From positions 14,495,011 through 14,559,010 of the forward strand of contig CM046004.1 of assembly GCA_025175895.1 (NCBI GenBank): DNA of 64,000 bases, given 5' to 3'. The notes below the pieces were generated by a model. That model ran no database searches. It was not told where the DNA came from and worked only from the letters and a program-made list of their open reading frames with translations. The stretch comes from Wurfbainia villosa (Eukaryota; Streptophyta; Magnoliopsida; Zingiberales; Zingiberaceae). A program made the translations under genes and the position numbers. This document shows positions 33,513 through 45,451 of this stretch, piece by piece (the first letter of the stretch is position 1; every line of letters begins with the position of its first letter).

Positions 33513-33644
33513 TATCTATCGGCCAACTCCCAGGGATATATTATGCATGCGCAGCAGAGTTAGCCTCCAGCAGCAGCATCACAGAGTTAGATCCAGCCTG
33601 AGTGGAGGTATTCTACTATTATATCAGGAGCACAGTCGCCGAAT

Positions 33645-36600
33645 GTGGAGACTGGACGGGTTTATGCCATTACCAGAGAGGATGCTCAGCGGGTCGAGGG
33701 ATCGGTCATTCGGGGTATGATTTTGATTTATTCTAATCATGAAGATACTTTGATTGATACTGGTAGCTCGCATTCCTTTATATCTAGTATGTTTCTGAGT
33801 AAAATTGGAAGAATTCCTATGACTCGTCCTTGTGGGTTAGTGGTATCATTACCATCGGGCGAGGTTTTGACCAGTCATCAAGTAATCAAAGGTTGTTCGT
33901 TGGATTTTGATGGGCATATACTTACGGTGGACCTTCAGGTGTTAGAGATGGTGGAATTTGATATTATACTCGGAATGGATTGGTTGGCTACATACTGTGC
34001 TACAGTGGATTGTAGAGCGAGAGTAGTGACCTTCCGACCACCAGATCAGCCTGCATGGGAATTCGTGGGTACCCGAGATGATGGAGTGTCCATTATATAT
34101 GCACTTTAGGCTCGAAGATTATTGACTCATGGCTGTCATGGATACTTATTGTCTTTGGTCAAAGTGGAGAGTGAGGAAAGACCACCCCTCTCCAGTGTGC
34201 GAGTAGTTCGTGAGTATTCGGATGTATTTCTAGATGAACTTCTGGGCTTGCCACCTCCTAGGCAAGTGGAATTCGCGATAGAGGTAATCTCAGGAACTGC
34301 ACCGTTATCTAAGGCTCCTTACCGGATGGCACCGAAAGAGATGAGTGAGCTTAAGATACAACTGCAAGAGTTATTGGATAAGGGATTTGTTCAGCCTAGT
34401 GTTTCACCATGGGGAGCTCCGGTACTGTTTGTTAAAAAGAAAGATGGATCTTTGTAGTTATGTATTGACTACCGACAACTAAATGCAGTGACCGTTAAGA
34501 ACAAATATCCACTGCCGAGGATAGAGGATTTGTTTGATCATCTCAAGGATACTTGTGTGTATTCCAAGATTGATCTCCGATCAGGTTTTCATCAGCTGAG
34601 AGTAAGAGACGAGAATGTTCATAAGACAGTGTTCTGCATGCGTTATGGACATTACGAGTTTCTAGTGATGTCATTTGGTCTTACCAATGCTCCAGCTGCA
34701 TTTATGGATTTGATGAACCGGGTATTCTTGAGGTACTTGGATCAGTTTTTCATCGTATTCATAGATAATATCTTGATATATTCTCGTTCTGACGAGGAGC
34801 ATGAGCACCATCTTCGGATTGTGTTGGAGACGTTGCGACGAGAGCATTTATATGCCAAGTTCAGTAAGTGCGCTTTTTGGCTATCTTCCATGGGTTTTCT
34901 TGGGCATGAGGTATCCAACAGGGGTATTTCAGTTGATCCCCAGAAAATTGAAGCGATTACCAGTTGGGAGTAGCCAAAGTCAGTTCAGGAAATTTGTAGT
35001 TTCCTTGGATTGGCCGGGTATTACTGTAGATTTATGGAGGGATTTTCTCGTATAGCCACACCACTCACTCGCTTGACCCGGAAAGGGATCAAGTTTACTT
35101 GGTCAGAGGCTTGTCAGTCCAGTTTTCAGGAGCTTAAGCAGCGATTAGTTTCTGCACCTGTATTAGTGATTCCTTTTGGTTGCGATGGGATGGTACTGTA
35201 TACTGATGCTTCTTTCCAAGGATTGGGAGCAGTTTTGATGCAGTTCAATCATGTAGTATCTTATGCCTCCCGTCAACTTAAGGATCACGAAAGAAATTAT
35301 CCGGTGCACGATCTGGAGTTAGCAGCCATTATTTTTGCGCTAAAGATATGGAGACATTATCTGTATGGGATTACTTTTGAGATCTATACGGACCATAAGA
35401 GCTTGAAATACCTTTGCACTCAAAAGGAATTGAATCTTAGACATAGACGATGGATGGAATACCTAAAGGATTATGATTGCACCATTCAGTATCATCCGAG
35501 TAAAGCTAATGTAGTAGCGGATGCACTGAGCAGGAAGTCCCATGGGATTCTAGCCAGTCATTTGATAGCAGTGACTGATCTAGTTCGATAGTTCTTAGAG
35601 TTGGGGTTGTCTGAACAGGGTCAAACATCCTGGGGGATATTGGTATCCATGGTTGCCCAATCCGCTATTATTGAGAGGATCAAGGAGGCACAAGCTAGTG
35701 ATCAGCATCTGCAGTTCTTATGCAGCACTTTGGACTCAGGACGACAGACAGATTTCTCGTGTGATGAGACTGGAGTCCTCCATTTCCAGGGAAGATTATG
35801 TGTTCTGGACATGCATCCGATTAAGGAGGGGTTATTACGAGAGGCACATCATTCGAGATTTGCTATACATTTTGGCGGTGCTCAGATGTATCAGGATTTG
35901 CGGCGTTCATACTGGTGGGACGGTATGAAGAGGGATATTGCGGATTTCGTCGCTCGATGTTTGATTTGCCAACAGGTAAAGCCTGAACATCAGAAACCCG
36001 CCGGATTGCTACAGAGAATCCCAATTCCGGAATGGAAGTGGGAACATATCATGATGGATTTCGTTACGGGGTTGTCTAGAACCCGTAAAGGACATGATGC
36101 GATTTGGGTGATTGTGGACAGGTTAACCAAATCCGATCATTTCCTTCCGATTCGTGAGACACATCCATTGGATCTATTGGCAGAGCTATATTGTAGAGAG
36201 ATTGTCAAGATGCACGGAGTGCCCTTGAGTATCATATCTGATAGAGATCCGCATTTTACTTCATGATTCTGGCAGAGTCTTCAGCATGCTATGGGCACTG
36301 AGCTTCGTCTCAGTACAACATTTCATCTGCAAATAGATGGACAGTCTGAGTGTACCATTCAGACTCTGGAGGACTTATTGAGATCTTGCGTCATGGATTT
36401 CGAAGGCAGCTGGGAGGATCACGTCCACTTGGTGGAGTTTGCGTATAATAATAGTTATCACTCTTCCATTCAGATGGCTCCCTTTGAGGCTTTGTACGGC
36501 CGACCCTATAGATCTCCAGTATTGTGGGAGGATGTTGGGGAGCGGCAGTTATTGGGCCCTTAGAGTATTCAGCACAATGCAGAGTTAGTTTGTGTTATCA

Positions 36601-37099
36601 GACGACGATTGTCAGAGGCTCAGGATAGATAGAAAAGTTATGCGAATCGAAGGCGAAGACCTCTGGAGTTTTCCGTAGGGGATCATGTGTTCCTGCGTGT
36701 ATCACCTACAAAAGGAGTCAAGAGATTCAGAATTAAAGGAAAATTAACACCACGCTACATTGGACCATTCGAGATATTGAAGCGGATTGGGGGTGTAGCA
36801 TACCGGTTGGCTCTACCTCTGACGCTTGCGAGCGTTCATAATGTATTCCATGTGCCTATGCTGAAGAAATACGTACCGCATCCGGATCATGTTTTGACGG
36901 AGGTACCGATTCCACTCTAGCCTGATGCAACATATGAGGAGATTCCAATGCGGATTCTTGGTCGCAAAGAGTGTCAGCTACGGAACAAAACCATCCGACT
37001 TGTAAAGGTTGGATGGCAACATCACACTGATGAGGAGGCTACATGGGAGCTGGAGGATACCATCCAAGCTTGATATCCTCACCTGTTCACTTGAGGTAT
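33645..37099 (+). pseudogene. Pol of element D: PR-RT-RNase H-IN-chromodomain, stop-ridden single frame
   Basis: All domains lie in one frame with stops but no frameshift. Protease: LIDTGSSHSFIS (about 33,750). RT: PYRMAPKEM, YSKIDLRSGFHQ, FGLTNAPAAF, and the catalytic box reads FIDNILIYS where FIDD is required. RNase H: LYTDASFQGLGAVL, EIYTDHKSLKYL and ANVVADALSRK. Integrase: CLICQQVKPEHQKPAG, MDFVTG, SDRDPHFTS, and GQSECTIQTLED supply the DDE residues; then GPFEILKRIGGVAYRL. The chromodomain spans about 36,955-37,075 (VKVGWQHHTDEEATWE). Stops are at about 34,107, 34,455, 34,971, 35,589, 36,264, 36,561, 36,630, 36,918 and 37,072, all TAG or TGA. The element cannot transpose by itself. Confidence 0.92.
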
Positions 37100-37170
37100 G
37101 TAGTAGTTCAAGAAATTTCTTGAGTTAATTATTGCATTTAAGTACGAAATTTGGGGACCAAATTTTATTA

Positions 37171-37182
37171 AGTAGGGGAGAA
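37171..37182 (+). other. Polypurine tract of element D
   Basis: AGTAGGGGAGAA directly precedes the 3' LTR, as expected for the plus-strand primer. Confidence 0.8.
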
Positions 37183-40100
37183 TGTAGTATGGATTAACCC
37201 TTTTATTTAATTGGGTTTAATTAGTAGATTAATTGAGGTTAATTAGTGGATTAATTGGGCTCAATAAGTGGGCTAATTGGGTTGATTAGCTAGTTGGGCT
37301 GAGTCCATTGGGCTAGCTTGTTGGGATGGAATTGGGCTTGGGCCGGTTGGTTTGGACCGGTTCACCTGAACCAAGAGGTGAACGACGTTTAAAAGCCCAC
37401 AACCGATTGCGACATTCACCATCGCGATCTCCGTTCCCTTTCTTCTCTGCGTCGCTCATCTCTTCGCCGCATGATTTCATCGTTTCCTCCTCAGCTCGTC
37501 GGCGTCCGATGAGAGCAGCTCGATGGAGCCACCACTTGGTTGATCTCTGACCAAGGATCAAGGGGGTTCTCGCCTGGGAAATCTCAATGACACTTCTGAC
37601 GGACGGGTGGTGCTGTCGTCGTGGCGGTGAGCTGCCACACAGGTGCGGTGGTTTTCGTTTTAGTTAGGTTTTCTTTGTCGTTTCCGTAGATCTTGCTGTA
37701 GTTGATCAGAGTTTGGCTGAGAAACTCGATTGTCGCAACAGATTGAGTTCTTCTATCGATCTACGCTTGCTGAGGTTAACTGCAGTCGGCTGTCTTCGAG
37801 AGTGCTGAGATCGGTAAGTTTGATCTCTTTGATTATGTTGTGAATGCTATGTATTGGTGGTGGTTGTTGATTGATGCGAGGGATTGGGTATTTAAGCTGC
37901 TTGTGTTTGGATTATTGGAGATTGGTAGTGGTGATTTGGGGAGTAAACAGTAAGTGTTACTGGTGATTGTGCTTGTAGTGGGTTGTCGGTGGAGATCTGG
38001 AACCGGTAAGCTTGGTTATCCTTATGGTTCATCTGTGATTACGGTGATTGATTCGGGGATTAGAAGTTGCTGTGTGTTTATTATGTGTTTGTGTTGAGGT
38101 GGCAGTAGAGTGTGATTTGGATAATCTCTATTTTCCTTTGATTGATCTGTGTAGGAGGTAGGTGGGTTATGGTGTTTGTATTGACATTTGGCTTAGTTGG
38201 TCAGATAACTCTTTGGGTGTTGTTTCTGTTAATGGATCTTGAGGATGGCGGTGATATATTATGAGTTGAGTTATGATGTATCAAATTGGGATAATCGGGG
38301 TTCTTATTCGTATACGAGGGAAGGATGCGAATATAGAACGAATTAGTATTTTGTTCGTATAATTATCGGAGATTGTACTTAACCATAATTTATTAGTATT
38401 GTGCAGGTTTGGGATACGAAGCGGGTCCACGGCCATGAGGATTATTCGAGCTTCGTATCAGGTGGGTAATATCTACCTGGTCTGATAGTTTTGATCAAAT
38501 TCCAGTGCATGAGCTTGGATATATTTTTATACCTATTTACCTTAAATCCACTCATGTTTAATCATGTTCTTGTACTTAGTCTTTGATCTTTGAGATATTG
38601 CTGCTAATTCATCATTCCTTATCTTGGATATGAATTATAACCCTTCTTGTGTGTTAGCTGATAGGTATTCAGTTAATTGAATGTGGTTATGGTTATTAGT
38701 GTGAACTTAGATTGGGTTACTGGGTTGCATCACTAGGTTGGGTGATGGGTCCAATATATGGGGTCGGTTGTTATACTGTACACATATTAGTGGGTTACCT
38801 TGATGGATCTATTTATCTGCATATAGATAAATAGGTTGTGATTACAGATTAGTAGTCCTTGCATGGTTAACTTTTATTTGACTAGGACTCCCCGTGGGTT
38901 AGGGAGTGTTGCGAGGATTTGTGTGTGAGCTATGCATCATTACATCATGATGACGACTGGGTCTCCCTTGTGGTTGAGACGGGTCGTCAGTCATCCTACC
39001 TCTCCGGCCACTCGGGGTAGTGGTAGCAGGGTTGAGAGCAAAGCATTGGATATGCCACGCTCAGCCACTTTAGATGGTGGTAGCTGGAGATGCACACTTG
39101 GCCACTGTGCAGAGTGGTAGTTAGCGCACTCACCCACTATAGACGGTGGTTGTGTGTTATGCAGTTGTTCTGTGTGCGGAGCTCATCTGCTCATGGGTAG
39201 GGACAGCGTGGCTAGCAGCAGGGACCCCTAAGAGTAGTTAGTTATTTACGCTTATATGCTACTCAGTCATACTATCCAACTCGGCCACTCGAGAGTAGTG
39301 GTAGCTGGAGTCGGGATAGTAGTCATGTTGTGCCACCCTGGCCATTCTGGGGTCGTGGTTGGACGGGTCCGCAGACATAGCCATGCATATGCATTACTGA
39401 TATATATGTATGCATGTATTTGATATATGTTTTACATATGCCTGTGAGATGCTGCATTTGTTTGCTGCATATGATTGTACATCATGCTACATGCCTTTTG
39501 CATATTTTATATACCGTCGTGTATGTGTTGAGCATGAGTATGTATTGGTTTAGACTGTTGCATGCTATTTGGATTATGCTATGGTATACCTGTTCAGGAT
39601 GTTATAGGTTATGTGGATGGCAGACCGTCAGGTATGTACATTATTTCATGTCAGTTGATTAGTTTAGTGTATGCTTTGAGTATGACCGTATTCGTAGTTA
39701 CTGGTTACTACGTTTAGTACTGTATGTCTGTTGGACTCATGCTGCATACCTGTAGATCTTCACATGTATACTTGTAGATCTCTATACCCTATATGTTGTT
39801 CATGCACTTTCTATATATTACCCCTGAGTTTTATACTCACCACCCTGGACCCTGGGTTTCCTGTCGCCCAGGTGGCAGATAGAAGACTTCGGCATGGACT
39901 TAGAGCATTGCCACTTGATCCCATCCCGTCGCTTTTCCGAGGGTTTTGTTTCCTATATCGCATGTATCTTCTTATGGACTTTTATTGTTATTAGAGATCG
40001 TGTTATGTTTTTCTTTTATGGTATTCAGTATGAGATTTTATTTTAGTATGGACGGATATACCGATATACATATGTTGTTGAGTTTATATTTCGCATTGTG

Positions 40101-40231
40101 TTGTCTTCCGCTATTGATGTTATACATGTTCCATATTGTGTTATAATGGCTGTGATTATTTGTACTGTATTGGAATTGTCATAAGGAGGTGCCGTCCATT
40201 GGCCGGACAGAGTCTACCTCGGGGCGTGACA
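37183..40231 (+). repeat. 3' LTR of element D
   Basis: This is the direct repeat of 28,987-32,045, from TGTAGTATGG to GGCGTGACA. It has small indels relative to its partner, for example 14 extra bases near 39,640. The hairpin-rich segment recurs at 38,942-39,366. Confidence 0.95.
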
Positions 40232-40460
40232 TGTGTGCCTAGTGGCTAGGGCTTCGAAGAAACCTAGGGAAGCCACTAAGAAGGTTACAAGGGGAGTCAC
40301 CCCTAGAGTTAACCTAGGCAAGACCACAATGACCAAGACTAACAAGCCTAGAAGGGTCATTAGGAGGGTATCTAGGGAGATCATCCCTAAGGAATATCTA
40401 GTTAACCCAAGAAGCTCCAATAGGTATTGGGTTACTAAGAGCGTGATCGATTCACGCTAG
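40232..40460 (+). pseudogene. Gag of element C, C-terminal part
   Basis: After the TGTGT duplication the gag of C resumes with CLVARASKKPREATKKV and ends PKEYLVNPRSSNRYW...VIDSR before TAG. The same residues follow one another without interruption in B, which confirms the junction. The basic segment follows the zinc knuckles and coiled-coil. Confidence 0.85.
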
Positions 40461-41890
40461 ATTGGTTTAGGTGTGCCAACTTTAAATGGATAGGTAGTTT
40501 GCCTAACCATGTTAAAGGTGACACTTTAGGTTATTTTCAAGGTTATGGATACCTTGGAAATAGATTTGAATTTTAATCCTAAAAGTTTTTAGGATATGCT
40601 AATATTATTTAAGAAGTTTGATAAATCAATCAAATTGACACAATTTAGGTTTAGAAGTCTTAGTGTGTCATTTTGAGTTTTTAGCACACTTTGGGAGATA
40701 AGTAATAATATGGCAAAATGGACAAAATAATATCAAATGGCAATTAATGCTAAAATTTAGATATTATATACCTTATATTTTATTTTTCATGCTTTGTTTG
40801 CCATATAACATGCCATGACATCATATTTATCTTTATCATATAAAATGTCATGAGTATGTTTAGGATTTTTTTTAATGTCATGTATATTTAGAATATATCA
40901 TATGTCATGACATCATGATCATTGACCATGTTTATTTATGTCATCATCTATGCCATGATCATTCATGCATTTAATTTGATTAAAATTGATTTAAGGACTA
41001 TGACATGACTTGAAGTCTTATTTATAAGGGAATCAAGTAGGGTTGCCTTAGAAAGTGCATGAAACCCTAATTTAGGAGAACAAAACTCACATCTCACATC
41101 ACATTGACTTGTATGTGTTTTCATACACTTTAGATATATGTGAGATGCTAGGATATGAGTTGAGTTCAAGGTGTATAGTTTTTGCATCTAGATGAATTAT
41201 AACTCATCTTATGTTATTAGTGGATCTTTGGGAAAACTTATGTTCAAGTCATGTACATTAAGCCCAAAGAATATGATCCAATATAGGTTTTCAAAAATAT
41301 TTTAAAATTATTTTAGAAAACCTTGGTGAAGTCTATCTTTTGATAGCAATCACCATTGATGAAGTTGATACAAAGTGAGCTAAAACTTTAAAGTTTTTTT
41401 CACTTTTGAACTTTGTATCAATTTCGCTATTTTATGGGTAAAATATTTTTCACCCATTGTATTGGTCATAAGTATTATACATATGTAGTTTCACGATTTT
41501 TCAAAATACGTAGAATTACTTATGCTTTTTCAAAATTCGATTTTGATAGTTGAAATTCGGGAATTTCAGTCATCAGTCGACTGCCGCTTGATGGTAGTCT
41601 ATTGATGATGAGGGCGGTCAACTGTCAATGCTAATTTCGAGAAAACAAGGTATGTTTAGCTCAATTTCAGCTATGTTAGGGTTTCCTAACTACTCCTAAC
41701 CCTAGGATATGCTTTGAGAAACATTATAAAGGGTGAAAATCCATTAGATATGGATTAGGAGAGTTGTTAGGATGATATATCAAATTTAAGGTATGGAAAA
41801 GTTCAATGTTGAACTTTGAACCTTATTTTTGATGGTTTAGAGTGCCTATTGGCTTAGGGACTTCCCAAGGACATTGTTGGTGCAATGGTC
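40461..41890. other. Non-coding 3' interior of element C
   Basis: AT-rich and without supported ORFs. It aligns piecewise with B on either side of B's ORF2 module. One exact palindrome (CAGTCGACTG) lies near 41,576. Confidence 0.6.
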
Positions 41891-42247
41891 AAGGGGGAGT
41901 CATCTATCATGGAATGATGGATGTGTTATTCTTCATGAGGGGGAGAATTAATAGGAATTTGAGATACCCAATTTGGAAATTGGAGGAGTTTGTAGGATTG
42001 CCTCTCTTGAGTTATATGGGACTTATCACTAGGAAGATTATAGGCATCCTAGATATTTTTGGATCAAGGGGGAGATTGTAAGATCTCATTGAGATATGAG
42101 ACATTGACCTCCTTGGAGAGAACCTTTTTGATGTTAGTCAAAAAGGGGGAGAAAGTAAAATTACCAATTTGGGATAATTCGTAAGGGAATTTGAGTTAGG
42201 GGCCTAACTTAAGGGTGTTTTTGTCAAACATCAAAAAAGGGGGAGAT
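41891..42247 (+). other. Polypurine tract and its repeated copies, element C
   Basis: Five G-rich tracts of the AAGGGGGAGA type occur at about 41,891, 41,938, 42,064, 42,139 and 42,227-42,247. The last abuts the 3' LTR and is the presumed primer. The 42,064 copy reads AAGGGGGAGATTGT, like the true tract with the first LTR bases. Confidence 0.85.
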
Positions 42248-42365
42248 TGTTAGTGCAATCGGCCCAAGTCACGATTGACCGGACTCGAGTTTGACTCGAG
42301 CGATGTTTTGATGTTCCACAAAAATATATGACAATGTGATTGTCATGGTAAAGACCAAGTCATGG

Positions 42366-42714
42366 GTACTTGGCATGGAAAGTCCAAGTGGGACACTTGG
42401 CATTGGGAAAGTCCAAGTATTGAGTACTTGGCATATAAAGTCCAAGCTTGGGTCTTGGCAAGGGAAAGTCCAACATGGGTTGGCAAGAAAAGTCCAAGCA
42501 TGGGTCTTAGCAAAGGAAAAGTCCAAGCATAGGTCTTGGCAAAGGAAAAGTCCAACATGGGTTGGCAAGGGAAAGTCCAAGCTTGAGTCTTGGCATTTGG
42601 AAAGTCCAAGGGGAATATTGGCGGCGTAAAGTCCAAGGGTGAAGTCTTGGCAGCATAAGTCCAATTGTTAGCGGCATAAAGTCCAAGCGGGAGTCTTGGC
42701 AGCGTAAGTCCAAT
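42366..42714 (+). repeat. Short GGAAAGTCCAA repeats, 3' LTR of C
   Basis: Same array as at 26,044-26,362 but with one or two extra units around 42,480-42,560, showing copy-number change between the two LTRs of one element. Confidence 0.8.
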
Positions 42715-42926
42715 GTGCCTTGGCAGTGTAGAGACCGTTAGCATGACAATAGCTGATGGAAGCACCTGAAGATTAGCGTATGGATGAACAAGTCATTGAT
42801 GACTTGGAGGGATCCGATAGGTGCGAGGTTGACAGAGGTGGCTAGAAGGCTTAGGTCTAGGCTACGGGTGGTCTAGCAAGTATGGGGGCACCATACTTGG
42901 GTTAAAACCTCATGTTTAAGGTGTAT

Positions 42927-43245
42927 CAGTCGACTGGTGTGAGTTAACTAGGGTTTGACTACGGGAAGTGCCCTGGCAGTCGATTGCCAGAGGTGGACAG
43001 TCGACTGCTGGCCTGAGTAGTCGACTGATCAAGGTGATCAGTCGACTGATGGCCGAGATTTTGAGCACAGAATGTTCTCCAGTCGAGTGATCAGCTCGAC
43101 CACTCGACTGATTGAGCCATCAGTCGACTGATGGGTATGATCAGTCAATTGATGGTGTATCCGTTGGATTTTTCCAGTGTAGATTTAGCCATTGTCTCAT
43201 GACAATAGTGAGATCAGTCGATTGATGGTCCCGAGCAGTCGACTG
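42927..43245 (+). promoter_or_regulatory. Palindrome array (CAGTCGACTG), 3' LTR of C
   Basis: Exact copies and CpG-transition variants occupy 320 bases ending 29 bases before TATAAAAC. The array pattern is close to that of the 5' LTR, with a deletion near its start. Confidence 0.85.
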
Positions 43246-43769
43246 ATAGGCAAAAATCTAGCCCGATTGTAGGTTATAAAACAGCTCGGAAGAAGGATTT
43301 TGGCACCAATTTTCTTGGATGATTTGGAGCGATTTGCTGTTGCAAATCAGGGTCTTCAAGGCTAGTCCAAGGCAATTAACAAGCAAACATCCAAAGCAAT
43401 AGTTGTAAAGTGTTCTTTACATTGTCTTTGTGTTTTCATTTGTATTTACTTGTTTATTGTTTCTTATTGTTGTAAGAACTATTGTACGAGGTTTCTCCAC
43501 CTCCGAATTTTTCCGAGAAGGAGTATTTATGATTAGTAGTGCGTGTTTGCATTGCTAGGGCTTTTAGAGCCCGATCCATGGAGTATGAACCATTCGGTTC
43601 CGAACCACGTTATATTCTTGTGTTTGTGATTGTGTATCGTGTTATTATTTTTATTATTATTCCTCTGTGCACTAACACGATTTGTAGACGCGATCGCGAA
43701 CGAAATCCATCAAGCATCGACAACGCTATTCACCCCCCCTCTAGCGGGCACAACGTTTCTAACATTAAG

Positions 43770-45451
43770 CAGAGAGAACAGGAAACTCTTCGATAATATG
43801 TGCAGAGATTTACTTAGTTGACACGATAAATTCCTACTATGGAACCTAGCATGATAGTAGGAGCATTTACTCAGGGGTTGAGGGAGGGAGGGAGATTTCT
43901 TCAAATCTTTAGTTAAAAAGCCTCCTATAGATTTTGATGTCTTATTGTCTAGAGCTGAGAAGTTTATTAATCTAGAAGATGCTCAGAAGAGATCACCCAA
44001 TGGCAGAAATACCAAAATGACAAGTTGGATGGATGAGGCCCGCTCGTCCTTCAAGAGAGAGATCTATGTATGTTCCTCAGTTGCGGGTTTCTAAGGAATG
44101 AGCTATGAATATATGTGAAGAGCAACAATTATTAAGAAGACCAATGGAATCTATTAGAGGTTCTAGAAGATTACCATATTCTACTATCTATTCTTACCAT
44201 CAAGACTATGGGCATAACACTCAGGATTGCCAACAGTTAGATTTTGAGTTACAGAGAATTATGAGGACTCATCCTCGAATTAGGAATATGGTCATGAATC
44301 CAACTTCATATCAGCAAAGGCCTTGGGCTAGAAATTATAGTAGAGGGAATCAATTGAGACCCCCTATTAACCGACCTGTACAGTCTGGTCAACCAAGAGA
44401 AATAGTTTCTGACAGAATAATGCATGTAGGCCAACCTCCTGTGAGGGGTGCTATCAACATGATCTCTAGGGGTTCCACTAATGGGGATTTAAATAGAGCT
44501 CGGAAAAAACATAGTCAGGAGGAGTGTATAGTTGTAACAACTCGGCCTAGAGCCAGAGGGCCTATCTTGGGCTTTGGTCCCAGTGATTTAGAGGGAGTAA
44601 TAACTCCTCATACTAATGCTTTAGTAATTTGGACTCTTATTGCTAATTTTGATGTGGAAAGAGTTTTTATGGATTCGGGCAATTTAGTAGATATCTTATA
44701 CTGGTCTGCATTAGAGAAAATGGGGGTAAGTATGAATGATTTACAGTCGGTCAACATTTCTTTGTTTGGGTTTTCTAGTCATGAAGTGCAGTCGATGGGT
44801 CAGATTAAATTGCCTCTATCTTTAGGAGAAGAGTCGAGAAGAAAAATAGTACTTATTAATTTTACAGTAGCAGACATACCCTCTTCCTATAATGCTATTT
44901 TGGGTCGACTTATTCTGGGAAGTTTGCAGGTAGTGACTTCTCCTTATCATCAAAAGATTAAGTTTCTTGTTGGAAGTGAAGTGGGAGAAATTAGAGGTGA
45001 TCAACAGCTTTCTCGAAGGTGTTATATAGATACTATTCGGACTGAGCAGAAGGGGAAGACTGTCAGTAAATCTTTGCAAAAATTTAATCAGTATGGGAGT
45101 ACAATATGTGTCATTCAGAAGGGAGGTCCTGAGAAAATAGGAGAATCTAATAAGGAGACAATTGTGTTTGATACTAAGTGTGTTGAACATGTTACATTTA
45201 TAGTTAGGGACCTTCCCTTACAGCTTAAAGGTTGCTTGATAAAATGCCTTATTAAAAATGTCGATATTTTTGCATGGTCACCACAGGACTTGACCGGAAT
45301 TGATCCTACTATCATGGAGCATAAGTTGTATATTTTACCCACTGTAACAGCTGTGAAACAAAAATGTTGGCACTTTGGAGCTGGAAAGGATGCTATTATT
45401 AAGGAGGAGGTGCATAAACTATTGAAAGTAGGGCATATTAGGGAAGTATAG
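43770..45451 (+). pseudogene. Element A: gag C-terminus and protease
   Basis: The gag resumes right after C's target duplication with QRENRKLFDNMCRDLL and runs through stops to VLLSRAEKFINLEDAQK. A knuckle-like YSYHQDYGHNTQDC has lost its first cysteine. From 44,105 a 448-residue frame is open. The protease region has VFMDSGNLVDILYWSALEKM, where the family has D-T-G-S, then GFSSHEVQSMGQIKLPL and YNAILGRLIL. It ends just before the RT. The Ser/Asn changes at the active site suggest a weakened or dead protease. Confidence 0.8.

Larger units (their letters stand above)
28987..40231 (+). mobile_element. Element D: Ty3/Gypsy chromovirus, Tekay/Del-like, inserted in the gag of C
   Basis: LTRs of 3,059 and 3,049 bp flank a complete but mutated gag-PR-RT-RNase H-IN-chromodomain interior. 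The target duplication is TGTGT (28,982-28,986 and 40,232-40,236). Removing D plus one duplication copy rejoins the gag of C in frame, and that junction is the sequence found uninterrupted in B. The very long LTRs, the gag type and a C-terminal chromodomain fit the Tekay/Del clade. The element is inactive (see coding entries). Confidence 0.93.
25918..43764 (+). mobile_element. Element C: Sirevirus-like TR-GAG element, sister of B, split by D
   Basis: LTRs at 25,918-27,419 and 42,248-43,764, target duplication TTAAG (25,913-25,917 and 43,765-43,769), primer-binding site at 27,422 and polypurine tract at about 42,227-42,247. The interior holds only gag, itself cut by element D (28,987-40,231). 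Without D the element is about 6.6 kb. It lacks both pol and the ORF2 module of B. Confidence 0.92.
42248..43764 (+). repeat. 3' LTR of element C
   Basis: This is the partner of 25,918-27,419, starting TGTTAGTGC and ending TTTCTAACA. It contains the short-repeat array (42,366-42,714), the palindrome array (42,927-43,245) and a TATAAAAC box at 43,275-43,282. Confidence 0.93.
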
